From an uncultured Alphaproteobacteria bacterium (GTDB lineage: Bacteria; Pseudomonadota; Alphaproteobacteria; Caulobacterales; Parvularculaceae): DNA of 10,563 nucleotides. The stretch spans positions 1-10,563 of the forward strand of contig CALKYG010000453.1 in assembly GCA_938003575.1 (NCBI GenBank). Direction: 5' to 3'. A model generated the notes under the pieces. The model saw only the letters and a program-made list of their open reading frames with translations. It had not been told where the DNA came from and did no database searches. Both the position numbers and the translations under genes were made by a program. The first letter of the stretch is position 1, and each line of letters begins with the position of its first letter. Shown in pieces: positions 1 to 5,906 of the stretch.

Positions 1-57
1 GAAGGTTCGAACCGGAACCCGCGCGATGGGTTGGCGGGCGGCATCGCGCAGATACAA

Positions 58-72
58 ATGGTGGAGGGGGGT
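58..72. other. Left attachment-site repeat (attL core)
   Basis: The 15 bases ATGGTGGAGGGGGGT are identical to the copy at 10509-10523, which is the tRNA-Tyr 3' end read in reverse. After the core the two copies diverge, but CGAAC recurs at the same offset (77-81 here). The left copy therefore resembles a degenerate T-arm. It is not part of a full tRNA: the cloverleaf is missing. P4-type integrases normally recombine at tRNA 3' ends, which fits. Confidence 0.75.
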
Positions 73-101
73 TCTAACGAACTGCTGTCCCACCGTGCCC
101 C

Positions 102-210
102 GCAACGTCCCATTTCTTCCCTATTTATAGGCTTTTCTTGATAGGAAACATCCCATAGAGTACCATAGAATTTCGCAACATCCCACAATAATTGTGGGTT
201 TAATTGTGGT
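102..210. promoter_or_regulatory. Candidate integrase arm-type sites and int promoter region
   Basis: Short motifs repeat between the left att core and the integrase start. GCAACGTCCCA (102-112) and GCAACATCCCA (175-185) match at 10 of 11 bases, and AACATCCCA recurs at 147-155. CCCACAAT (182-189) and ATTGTGGG (191-198) form a perfect 8-bp inverted repeat with one base between them. A partial copy, ATTGTGGT, lies at 203-210, and TCCCACAAT (181-189) occurs inverted near the other end at 10432-10440. Repeats shared by both ends of an element are what integrase arm-binding or AlpA/Xis sites look like. Their position also allows autoregulation of int. Function is inferred. Confidence 0.45.
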
Positions 211-219
211 ACGAGCGAA

Positions 220-1395
220 TTGGGACAAAGGAAGTTTAAGCGGCTGACGCCCGCCGGAATTCGGGCGCTCAAAACGCCCGGCAAATATGCTGACGGCGAT
301 GGCTTGCATCTTCTCATAGATAGCAATGGAAACAAGCGCTGGATACTGCGCGTGATGTTTCATGGTCGGCGTCGCGACATTGGGCTCGGACCGTTCAGAG
401 AAGTTTCGCTCGCAGATGCCCGCGCAAAGGTCGGCGAGTTTCGCCAATCTATCCGGAAGGGGGAAGACCCCCTCGCCGCTAGGCAACGCGAGCGCGAAAC
501 GCCGTGCTTTCAGGAATACGCGCGTCGCCTGTACGAGGACATTAAGGGCGATTTCCGAAACGAGAAACACGCGCAAATCTGGATCAGGTCATTAGAGCTT
601 TACGCCTTCCCAACACTTGGAAAGACGCGGCTAGACCTTATCGACTCCAAAGCCGTTCGCGACGCCCTGCTCCCGATTTGGTTTGAAAAAAGAGAAACGG
701 CGAAGCGAGTGCGACAGCGCGTCACGCGCGTATTGGACGCTGCGGCGTCAGAGGGGCTAAGGAGCGGCGAAAATCCTGCGCCTATGGCTATGCGCGGCCT
801 CCCTCGAAACGGCGGCGGCGTGGCGCATTTTAAAGCCCTTCCCTATCAGGACGTTCCCAATTTCATCCGCGACCTTCGCAATGCCGGCATGACGCCCACG
901 GGAGCGTTAGCGTTTGAATTCTTGATTTTGACGGCGGCAAGGACGTCCGAGACGCTGAATGCCCAATGGTCTGAAATTGATTTCGAAAAGGCTCTTTGGA
1001 CAGTTCCGGCCGCGCGGATGAAAGCGGGAAAAGCGCATCTTGTACCGCTCTCAAAGCGCGCGGTGGCAATTTTACGCAATGCAAAAAAAATTGCCGGAAA
1101 TCCAGAGCCTACCGATTTTGTTTTTCCTAGCCCAACAGCCGGAAAGCCGTTTTCAAATGGCATATTCCTTGCGGCCGTGAAACGGATGCAGGTTGACGCC
1201 ACTCCGCATGGTTTTCGATCCGCGTTTCGTGATTGGAGCGAAGAGAAGACAAATTTCTCACGTGAGGTGAAGGAAAGCGCCCTCGCCCACGCGATTAAAG
1301 ACAAAACGGAAGCAGCATATCGGCGAACAAAGCTTCTAGATGCGCGTCGTGAACTTATGGCTCAATGGGCGGATTTTTTGGGAGCTAGCGTATGA
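220..1395 (+). CDS. int: Tyrosine recombinase integrase, P4 type
   Basis: The 391-aa protein catalyses site-specific integration and excision of the element. Residues 7-90 match the P4-integrase N-terminal arm-binding domain (DUF4102-like: RALKTPGKYADGDGLHL, then WILRVMFHGRRRDIGLG). A core-binding helical domain spans about 95-190 and the catalytic domain about 205-380. The catalytic set is visible: R241 (in TAARTSE), K268 or K271, H330 and R333 (in PHGFR), H357 and the nucleophile Y367 (EAAYRR). Length is normal for the family. The start is TTG, the only start codon in frame between the upstream stop at 166-168 and the conserved N-terminus, and its ribosome site is weak. The next in-frame ATG would remove half of the arm domain. 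The gene lies next to the left att repeat and overlaps the next gene by 4 bp, so both are probably co-translated. Confidence 0.95.
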   Translation: MGQRKFKRLTPAGIRALKTPGKYADGDGLHLLIDSNGNKRWILRVMFHGRRRDIGLGPFREVSLADARAKVGEFRQSIRKGEDPLAARQRERETPCFQEYARRLYEDIKGDFRNEKHAQIWIRSLELYAFPTLGKTRLDLIDSKAVRDALLPIWFEKRETAKRVRQRVTRVLDAAASEGLRSGENPAPMAMRGLPRNGGGVAHFKALPYQDVPNFIRDLRNAGMTPTGALAFEFLILTAARTSETLNAQWSEIDFEKALWTVPAARMKAGKAHLVPLSKRAVAILRNAKKIAGNPEPTDFVFPSPTAGKPFSNGIFLAAVKRMQVDATPHGFRSAFRDWSEEKTNFSREVKESALAHAIKDKTEAAYRRTKLLDARRELMAQWADFLGASV

Positions 1396-1790
1396 CAGCT
1401 TCGCGCGTAATCGAAAAGTATTTTGAAGGCACGCCAGCGCTCTGCGAATGGCTTGAAAGGGATTTTCCTCAGCTGACGCCTGCCGAACTTCAACATATCG
1501 GCGCTCTCATTAGATACCTGAACGAAATGGCGCAGAAGAAAACCGCTGACTTTCCATTTGAAGCTTTCCGGCCTAGCGGCAAGGTTGACAGGCGTGGACG
1601 AAAGCAGCGCGCTACGGACGACGAGCTACTGTTGGTAAGCGATTGGATGAAGCAGCTTGGTTCCGGGAAACAACTCAATCGGAAGACGCAAAGATTTTTC
1701 CTTGCGATGTGGGCTAAAAGATTTGGCTATAGTCGAGTCGATAAGCTTGAAGACGCGATTGATGCAGCAATTTCCCGAAAAATCCTCTAG
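1392..1790 (+). CDS. Hypothetical protein co-translated with integrase
   Basis: The 132-aa soluble protein is of unknown function. Its ATG overlaps the integrase stop (ATGA), so it is very probably translationally coupled to int. The N-terminal third is acidic and helical (residues 1-48). A basic segment around 62-74 (SGKVDRRGRKQRATDDE) separates it from a C-terminal helical half (75-132) containing QRFFLAMWAKRFGYSRVDK. No signal peptide or membrane segment is visible. The int-coupled position suggests a recombination accessory or regulator, but no motif proves it. Base composition is like the integrase and less GC-rich than the small genes that follow. Confidence 0.8.
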   Translation: MTASRVIEKYFEGTPALCEWLERDFPQLTPAELQHIGALIRYLNEMAQKKTADFPFEAFRPSGKVDRRGRKQRATDDELLLVSDWMKQLGSGKQLNRKTQRFFLAMWAKRFGYSRVDKLEDAIDAAISRKIL

Positions 1791-1859
1791 CTCCGGGTTC
1801 TTACGGGATAAGAAAGAGCCTTAATTCCCAGACCGTCCCAATAAGAAGGAGACGGTTCT

Positions 1860-2054
1860 GTGAAGCTTATAACCCTTGAGGAAGCAATTGAACGCACCGG
1901 CAGGTCACGCAGTCGCCTTTATGACGACATTGCAGCCGGTCGCTTTCCAAGGCCGGTAAAAGTCGGGCCGCGCGCGTCCAGATTTGTTGATGAAGAAATC
2001 AACGGCTATATCGCCAAACGCATCGCCGAGCGTGACGCACAGGCCGCCAAATGA
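1860..2054 (+). CDS. alpA: AlpA-family excisionase/transcriptional regulator
   Basis: The 64-aa protein has the compact MerR-like winged helix-turn-helix of the AlpA family: LEEAIERTGRSRSRLYDDIA, then GRFPRPVKVGPRASRF and a C-terminal helix with ING-Y-IAKRIAERD. In P4-like elements AlpA controls integrase expression and acts as an excision factor; the same job is inferred here. The start is GTG, chosen because a strong AAGGAG lies at 1846-1851 with 8-nt spacing. A 6-bp inverted repeat, TTCTTA/TAAGAA (1798-1803 and 1809-1814), lies in the 69-nt leader and could be part of its control region. The stop overlaps the next start by 4 bp. Confidence 0.9.
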   Translation: MKLITLEEAIERTGRSRSRLYDDIAAGRFPRPVKVGPRASRFVDEEINGYIAKRIAERDAQAAK

Positions 2055-2269
2055 GCGCACCTTCCTGCGATCGTTGCCTAAATTGGCGGCCGTATCTCGA
2101 TCGTATGCGCCCGAATCTCGGCGAATGTCGCGCTCGGCGATCTGCGTCTTCGGAATGGATTGACGGCTCTCGGACCTATTCTTTCGCGCTGACTGACGCC
2201 GACGACGCCTGCGCCGAATTCGTCGACCGCACGGCCTTCGCCGCTCGCTGCAGGGGCGTCGCCGCATGA
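2051..2269 (+). CDS. Small four-cysteine protein, zinc-ribbon-like
   Basis: The 72-aa protein begins with C6-x2-C9-x2-W (SCDRCLNW), followed by GEC at residue 26 and DACAEF at 54. This spacing resembles small phage-borne proteins of the CxxCxxW...GxC...D-x-CGEF type, in which the cysteines are thought to bind a metal. A fifth cysteine (C67) is near the end. No enzyme motif is visible. It overlaps the AlpA-type gene and the following gene by 4 bp each, so it sits inside a coupled early operon. I recognise the pattern only from general memory and assign no function. Confidence 0.75.
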   Translation: MSAPSCDRCLNWRPYLDRMRPNLGECRARRSASSEWIDGSRTYSFALTDADDACAEFVDRTAFAARCRGVAA

Positions 2270-2541
2270 CGAAATTGGTCCCCTATCGACACGAACGCGA
2301 GGAAGTCGCGCGCCATTTGGGAGCGGCCTGCGACCATGCCCAGGAACTCTCGTTTTATCTTGCAAACAAGCCGCGCCGGTTTCGCGACCTTGGCGCAGAG
2401 ATCAGGCGCGGCGGCGACATCCGCGCCGGTGAGATAGAGGCGGCCGGTCGCCGCATCCGAAGGCTTTGTGACGACACGCTGGACGCGCTCAGGCGCGCTC
2501 ACGCGCTCGCGGCAATCTTCTCGGAAAAGGAGGACGCCTAA
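2266..2541 (+). CDS. Hypothetical helical protein
   Basis: The 91-aa protein is almost entirely charged helix, rich in Arg, Glu and Ala, for example in LGAEIRRGGDIRAGEIE and DTLDALRRAHALAAIF. There are no membrane segments or recognised catalytic motifs. It starts with ATG overlapping the previous stop (4 bp) and ends 6 nt before a strong hairpin at 2548. It therefore closes the int-distal run 1860-2541. Function is unknown. Confidence 0.75.
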   Translation: MTKLVPYRHEREEVARHLGAACDHAQELSFYLANKPRRFRDLGAEIRRGGDIRAGEIEAAGRRIRRLCDDTLDALRRAHALAAIFSEKEDA

Positions 2542-2547
2542 CGAAAA

Positions 2548-2569
2548 ACGGCCCGCGTCAACGGGCCGT
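2548..2569 (-). terminator. Strong hairpin with leftward T-tract
   Basis: ACGGCCCG (2548-2555) and CGGGCCGT (2562-2569) form a perfect 8-bp stem with a 6-nt loop, 6 nt after the stop of the 91-aa gene. Read leftward, the stem is followed by TTTTTCG, the normal intrinsic terminator form. Read rightward there is no U-run (CCTATTCGG). It may weakly end or attenuate the early rightward operon, but its architecture is better for leftward transcripts. Confidence 0.5.
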
Positions 2570-2969
2570 CCTATTCGGTGCGCCTGCGTTCATTGCGGGA
2601 CTTGGCGCGCCACAAATGCAGCAAAGGCCGCTCGCCGATGCAACCAAGCCATAAAGTCCCGTTCACGGTCGCCGGCTCCCGAAGGCGAAAGCCAAAGCCG
2701 GATTGTCGCCGGGCGAACTTGCCGCCGAAACGCGGATTCCGAGCCCCGGACTGTTTTGGAGACGAACTGACGGACAACCGCGCCCACCATCCCCTCGACT
2801 TCGCCGACGAGATCGGCGCGCAGGCACCGCGACATGGGCCGGGAGACGGTCTGGCGAGCCGGAGAAATTCGCAGCGCGGTTATACGGCGACTTGAAAGCT
2901 CCCGCCCTTGATCTCCCGGCAACCGACAGCCGGGAGGGAGGTGTTAGCGGAAAGCGGAGCTATGTCTGA
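2570..2969. other. 400-nt stretch without a convincing gene
   Basis: Open frames exist on both strands (rightward 2578-2895 and 2703-2969, leftward 2571-2777 and 2590-2922), but none has a Shine-Dalgarno site or a recognisable domain. A hand count over 2571-2777 gives a nearly flat GC content over the three codon positions, unlike a coding region in this genome. The leftward 68-aa frame (TTG start at 2777) is the most protein-like and ends directly before the leftward terminator at 2569, so it remains possible. The stretch also holds the hairpin at 2913-2936. A small RNA or regulatory region is an alternative. Confidence 0.4.
2913..2936. repeat. 8-bp perfect inverted repeat upstream of small HTH gene
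   Basis: CTCCCGGC (2913-2920) and GCCGGGAG (2929-2936) pair perfectly around an 8-nt loop. The purine-rich GGGAGGGAGGTG sequence of the right arm continues to about 2942, 28 nt before the ATG at 2970, so it is too far away to be that gene's ribosome site. No U-run follows on either strand. It could be an attenuator or an operator. Confidence 0.4.
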
Positions 2970-3200
2970 ATGAACGAAGCCCTTGCCATCGCCGCCGCCA
3001 TGCGCGCTCGCGGATACGCCGTCGCGGAAGATTTAACAGTTTCCGCGCCCGACCTCGCACGGTTCAAGGGCTGGTCAATCCATCAATTAAAGCGGTGGCG
3101 CATGAACGGCCGCCTTCCCAAAAGCGACCCGATTTCCAGGCCGGCGCGCTATTCCCTGCATGTCGTCGCGCGTTTTTGCGAGACCGGCGAAATTTTTTGA
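2970..3200 (+). CDS. Small HTH-like DNA-binding protein, putative
   Basis: The 76-aa protein has a C-terminal half that reads like a short winged helix-turn-helix of the excisionase/MerR type: LARFKGWSIHQLKRWRMNG, then RLPKSDPISRPARYSLHVV with a closing helix VARFCETG. This puts an aromatic residue and a basic turn where AlpA-type proteins contact DNA. The N-terminal half, AIAAAMRARGYAVAEDL, is helical. It precedes the capsid gene by 54 nt, and that gap carries tandem repeats and a hairpin, which makes it a candidate regulator of the morphogenesis genes. The link to a DNA-binding fold is inferred from the residue pattern only. Confidence 0.65.
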   Translation: MNEALAIAAAMRARGYAVAEDLTVSAPDLARFKGWSIHQLKRWRMNGRLPKSDPISRPARYSLHVVARFCETGEIF

Positions 3201-3203
3201 AAC

Positions 3204-3241
3204 ATCGGTACGGATCGGTACGCGCGGATTCACTCGCGCGT
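3204..3241. promoter_or_regulatory. Tandem 9-mer repeats and hairpin before capsid gene
   Basis: ATCGGTACG occurs twice, at 3204-3212 and 3214-3222, with a 10-bp period, so both copies face the same side of the helix. The second copy runs into a perfect 7-bp inverted repeat, ACGCGCG (3220-3226) and CGCGCGT (3235-3241), with an 8-nt loop. The capsid ATG follows 13 nt later without a clear Shine-Dalgarno site. An operator, or a binding site for the adjacent HTH-like protein, is plausible. A packaging site is less likely because terS lies 1.7 kb away. Confidence 0.4.
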
Positions 3242-3254
3242 CGTATCAGAGCGC

Positions 3255-4334
3255 ATGAGATACGATTACGACAACCTCCTAGAACGCCGCGGCGCGCCTT
3301 TCGCAATGCTTGCCTTAGGAATGGCGGCGGCAGAAAACCAAAGCGAATTTGCGACTGAGATAATTTCACGCAGGTTCGGCGCTAATTCGCGCGTGGCGCT
3401 TGTCGCCAAGGGCGCAGAAGAGCTAGGCCAATTGACCGAGTACGATCGGATTCAATTGGTAAGTAAGGGTGCGGTTACGGCAGCGACGGGCTTAGCTGGA
3501 AACTGGTCGGCGGCGCTTTCCGCCTATTTCGAAGCGATGGGTGAATTCTTCGATGTTCAGCGTTATTTCGAAATACCTGCATCAATGGAGACGGTTCGAC
3601 GCGTCTCGTTTCATGCTCGACTTATTGGCGCCGCATCCGGTGCGACAGCCGCTTTCGTAAAGTCGGGAGCGCCTGCACCGATTTCTAGCGGCGTCCTGAC
3701 CAGCGATAGTTTACGTCCGCTGAAGGTTGCCTCGACGGTTTTCGTGTCAAACGAAGCGCTCGAATTCGGCGACCCAATCGCGCTCAGTGCCTTCATTTCG
3801 GATTTGGCGAGTGCGAACGCGAACGCGATAAATGTCGCATTCATCGACGCGAGCAACGCGGGAGTCGCGGAGCAGACGCCGGCATCCGTCACGAATGGAG
3901 TAAGCGCCGTAACTGCAACAACCGATCCGCGCGCAGACATCAAAGGCGTTCTGGCGACGCATCCAAACGCACATAAGAGCTATGTCGTCGGCCATCCGTC
4001 GTTGCTCGCGGGAATGGCGTCGGCTGAGTTCCCGAACGTGGGCGCGCGAGGCGGCGAGGTCGGCGGCGTTCCGGCACTGGCCAGCGCTGCGGTACCGGAC
4101 ACCGATCTTGTCTTTATCGACGGATCGGGAATTGCGCTCGCTCGCGGCGGCGTCGAAATCAGTACGGCGCGCGAGGCTTCGCTCATTCCAAGTGACGCTC
4201 CCAGCGGCGCAGCAACGCAGGTCTCGCTTTGGCAGGCAGGCGCGACAGCGGTCATGACGACTCAATTCGTCAATTGGACGAAAGTCCGCAGCAATGCGGT
4301 TTCCGTCATAAGCGGCGCAGCATACGGCGATTGA
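3255..4334 (+). CDS. Major capsid protein, HK97 fold
   Basis: The 359-aa protein would form the icosahedral shell. Family features are: an N-arm with long helix (about 1-85); the E-loop/P-domain region (EIPASMETVRRVSFHARLI, about 102-120); the helical segment FVSNEALEFGDPIALSAFI, then DLASANANAINVAFID; the A-domain region with VVGHPSLLAGM; and a C-terminus, VSLWQAGATAVMTTQFVNW, ending in the single-strand pattern typical of HK97-type coat proteins. It is shorter than common HK97 coats with a cleaved delta domain, and no prohead protease or scaffold gene is nearby. Its assembly may depend on a helper or on one of the two small downstream helical proteins. The ATG lacks a good ribosome site, but no better start exists. 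The next gene begins 3 nt after its stop. Confidence 0.88.
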   Translation: MRYDYDNLLERRGAPFAMLALGMAAAENQSEFATEIISRRFGANSRVALVAKGAEELGQLTEYDRIQLVSKGAVTAATGLAGNWSAALSAYFEAMGEFFDVQRYFEIPASMETVRRVSFHARLIGAASGATAAFVKSGAPAPISSGVLTSDSLRPLKVASTVFVSNEALEFGDPIALSAFISDLASANANAINVAFIDASNAGVAEQTPASVTNGVSAVTATTDPRADIKGVLATHPNAHKSYVVGHPSLLAGMASAEFPNVGARGGEVGGVPALASAAVPDTDLVFIDGSGIALARGGVEISTAREASLIPSDAPSGAATQVSLWQAGATAVMTTQFVNWTKVRSNAVSVISGAAYGD

Positions 4335-4337
4335 TCC

Positions 4338-4517
4338 ATGAGCATCACGAACAAAGAAATCGAGTCAATCGCGAAAGGCTTCGCGCCTGCATTTCGGGAA
4401 TACGTTGAGAAGGAAGTGCAGCCGCTGAAGGCGAAAATTGCGGCGCTCGAAGCCAAGCTCGACGGCTTCATTCTCGGCAGACACGCAACCGACTATGAGG
4501 ACCGCAATGATTTCTGA
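4338..4517 (+). CDS. Small coiled-coil protein, 59 aa
   Basis: The ATG lies 3 nt after the capsid stop and the frame ends with TGA at 4515-4517, inside the next gene. The 59-aa protein starts MSITNKEIESIAKGF and continues as an amphipathic helix with heptad spacing (about residues 18-44, VQPLKAKIAALEAKL), then a short polar tail, HATDYEDRNDF. Size, coiled coil and place just after the coat gene allow a scaffold, capsid-binding or size-determining role, but no family assigns one. Tight spacing on both sides supports translation by coupling. Confidence 0.75.
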   Translation: MSITNKEIESIAKGFAPAFREYVEKEVQPLKAKIAALEAKLDGFILGRHATDYEDRNDF

Positions 4518-4752
4518 TCTTGAGCGCGCAATCCGTGACAAGATGCTGGCGCTTTTCCAAGACCGAATGCAAGCCGACATCGAACGCATGTCAGTGGACC
4601 TACGAGAACAAGGCGCAGACGAGTCTTATGTTCGCGCCTGTGCGGATTGGTACGCCGAAGAAAACATGCGCGGCATCCTGGAGGGCTCGCGAGATGCTGC
4701 AAAAGACCTGATCGCCTCTGATTTCTTCAATGACGAACCTCGCGCGCGGTGA
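4507..4752 (+). CDS. Hypothetical acidic helical protein, 81 aa
   Basis: The acidic helical protein begins MISDLERAIRDKMLALF and ends DFFNDEPRAR, with no membrane segment. The ATG at 4507 is preferred because GAGG lies at 4497-4500 with 6-nt spacing. An ATG at 4495 would add four residues, and the frame is open further upstream. It overlaps the 59-aa coiled-coil gene by 11 bp, so the two are likely coupled. Position between coat and TerS genes suggests a morphogenesis accessory; function is not recognised. Confidence 0.75.
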   Translation: MISDLERAIRDKMLALFQDRMQADIERMSVDLREQGADESYVRACADWYAEENMRGILEGSRDAAKDLIASDFFNDEPRAR

Positions 4753-4899
4753 GACGCCACCCTGCGCAAGAGCGGCGCGGACTGTCCTTCCCCGGTCCGC
4801 GTCGTTCGCACTCCCCGGGGGGCAAGACCGGAATTCATTGCGGGGACAAAGGGCCGACGCGGGGGCAGCTGCTTTGAATAATGGCAAGGTTTTCCAATC
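4753..4899. other. Gap before terS with GC-rich hairpin; candidate cos/pac
   Basis: This is the longest gap in the capsid-to-ART gene block. CGCGGAC (4776-4782) pairs with GTCCGCG (4795-4801) around a 12-nt loop, extendable by a G-T and a G-C pair. CCCCGGGG at 4813-4820 is a palindrome, and strings of G follow to about 4867. No T-run follows, so it does not look like a terminator, and no coding frame is convincing. In many phages the packaging start site lies directly upstream of terS, so a cos or pac site here is possible, but only position supports it. Confidence 0.3.
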
Positions 4900-5328
4900 A
4901 TGACTCGCAAACGCGGACGCAAGAGCGGCGCTGAACTGGCGACGATCCCGGCTTGTCCGGTCATCACCATCCCGCGACCAGAGCCTCCCTTGGAGCTACT
5001 CGACCATGAGGCGGACGAATGGCGGCGCGTCGTCAATTGCCTTCCGAGCGATTTTTTCGGCCCGGAGTCGCACGCGCTGCTGGTTCAATACTGCCGCCAT
5101 GTGACCGCATCCCGGCGGATCGCGCACTTGCTGAGGAAGGTCTATGCGGCGCGCGAATATGATCCGGCGGAATTGTCGGCGCTCCTGAGGGAGCAGCGGG
5201 CGGAAACGGCGATCATCAAAAGCCTCATGACGGCGATGCGGCTGAGCCAGCAGTCGAGCTATTCCGCGCGTGGCGCGGCTGGCGCGAAGAATGACCGGCC
5301 GGCCGCAAAACCGCTTTGGGAGAGCTGA
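4900..5328 (+). CDS. terS: Phage terminase small subunit, P27 family
   Basis: The 142-aa protein recognises the packaging site and recruits the large subunit to start DNA packaging. It has the P27 (Terminase_4) layout: a basic N-terminus RKRGRKSGAEL, the Pro-rich linker IPRPEPPLELLDHEADEWRR, the helix block VVNCLPSDFFGPESHALLVQYCRH (split over about 47-70), a second helical pair to about 115, the conserved end SLMTAMRLSQQSSYSARGA and a terminal KPLWES. Length is normal. The ATG at 4900 has AAGG 10 nt upstream. No large subunit lies in the element, so packaging would need a helper's TerL, as SaPIs do with their own TerS. The ART gene starts one base after its stop. Confidence 0.88.
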   Translation: MTRKRGRKSGAELATIPACPVITIPRPEPPLELLDHEADEWRRVVNCLPSDFFGPESHALLVQYCRHVTASRRIAHLLRKVYAAREYDPAELSALLREQRAETAIIKSLMTAMRLSQQSSYSARGAAGAKNDRPAAKPLWES

Positions 5329-5329
5329 A

Positions 5330-5815
5330 ATGATTTTGGGCGGCGAAAGCCTGACGCTTGCTGATTTCCCGCCCGAGACGAAATGGTTTCATGGCGGGCC
5401 TCTGCGGGCTGGTAAAGGCGGCTGGATCATGTCGGCTGCATCTGTTGGCCTTAGCGGAAGAAACACATTCGCGGACACTTACGAAGCCGACAAAGTTTAC
5501 GTCACGACCGATAAGGCCTTGGCGATCAGGTTCGCCGCGAAAGTTCTCAGGTTTGAGGGGGCGGTCTTTGAGGTGGAGCCGATTGGCCCGATCTCGTCTG
5601 ATCCTGGAGAGGGGCCGAGCGCCTTCACCTGCAACTCTGCGCGCGTCATTCGCCGGATAAGGATCCCGGGCAAGCTTCTGAAACGCGAACGTAAGCGATG
5701 GATCGAACTGGCGAATGAAATGCTGCGCGAGGGAATGCTTCACGAAACCGACCGCGACGCCGCGCTCATGAGCCTTCATCGCATTGCCGAACGCATCGCG
5801 ACGCGCCGCAGTTAG
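5330..5815 (+). CDS. Arr-like NAD-dependent ADP-ribosyltransferase
   Basis: The 161-aa protein resembles rifampin ADP-ribosyltransferase (Arr) in its motif order. An FHG loop with H21 (TKWFHGGPLRAG) is followed by VYVTTDKALAIRFAAK with Y57 and by VFEVEPIGPISSDPGEG with D91, then SAFTCNSARVIRRIRIP. In Arr the triad is His-Tyr-Asp in the same contexts, so an active NAD-binding ART fold is likely. The C-terminal 45 residues form a basic helical tail, RKRWIELANEMLREG. The ATG one base after the terS stop is preferred over starts inside terS. The target is unknown: it could be rifamycin, or a host or helper protein, as with other phage-coded ARTs. Only a weak 5-bp hairpin (5836-5840/5853-5857) separates it from the convergent gene. 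Confidence 0.75.
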   Translation: MILGGESLTLADFPPETKWFHGGPLRAGKGGWIMSAASVGLSGRNTFADTYEADKVYVTTDKALAIRFAAKVLRFEGAVFEVEPIGPISSDPGEGPSAFTCNSARVIRRIRIPGKLLKRERKRWIELANEMLREGMLHETDRDAALMSLHRIAERIATRRS

Positions 5816-5906
5816 CTCCACCGATTGGGCTCGGGTTGGCATTTATTTGTAAGCCAAGACGGCCAATTACGGTCAACTCTCGAATCTTAGGTGTTGGCAC
5901 ATATCT

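Noticed and set aside
4..13. GGTTCGAACC looks like a tRNA T-loop at the left edge
   Set aside because: The flanking bases cannot form a 5-bp T-stem on either strand and no anticodon arm or acceptor end is nearby. It is just a 10-bp palindrome in the flank.
121..576. Leftward 151-aa open frame over the start of int
   Set aside because: It runs antisense to the conserved integrase arm domain, has no domain of its own and covers the repeat-rich int leader.
2578..2969. Rightward frames as genes between the 91-aa and HTH-like genes
   Set aside because: No ribosome site, no domain and no codon-position bias in a hand count. Reported as a gene-poor stretch instead.
3747..4265. Leftward 172-aa open frame inside the capsid gene
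   Set aside because: It is a high-GC shadow of the coat frame: Arg/Ser/Cys-rich and without a recognisable domain, while the coat frame shows the HK97 pattern.
220..5815. Interpretation as a complete prophage
   Set aside because: Large terminase, portal, protease, tail, lysis and replication genes are all missing from a region bounded by matching att repeats.
5225..5842. Leftward 205-aa open frame over terS end and ART gene
   Set aside because: It lies antisense to two genes with clear family motifs and its translation is low-complexity and basic.
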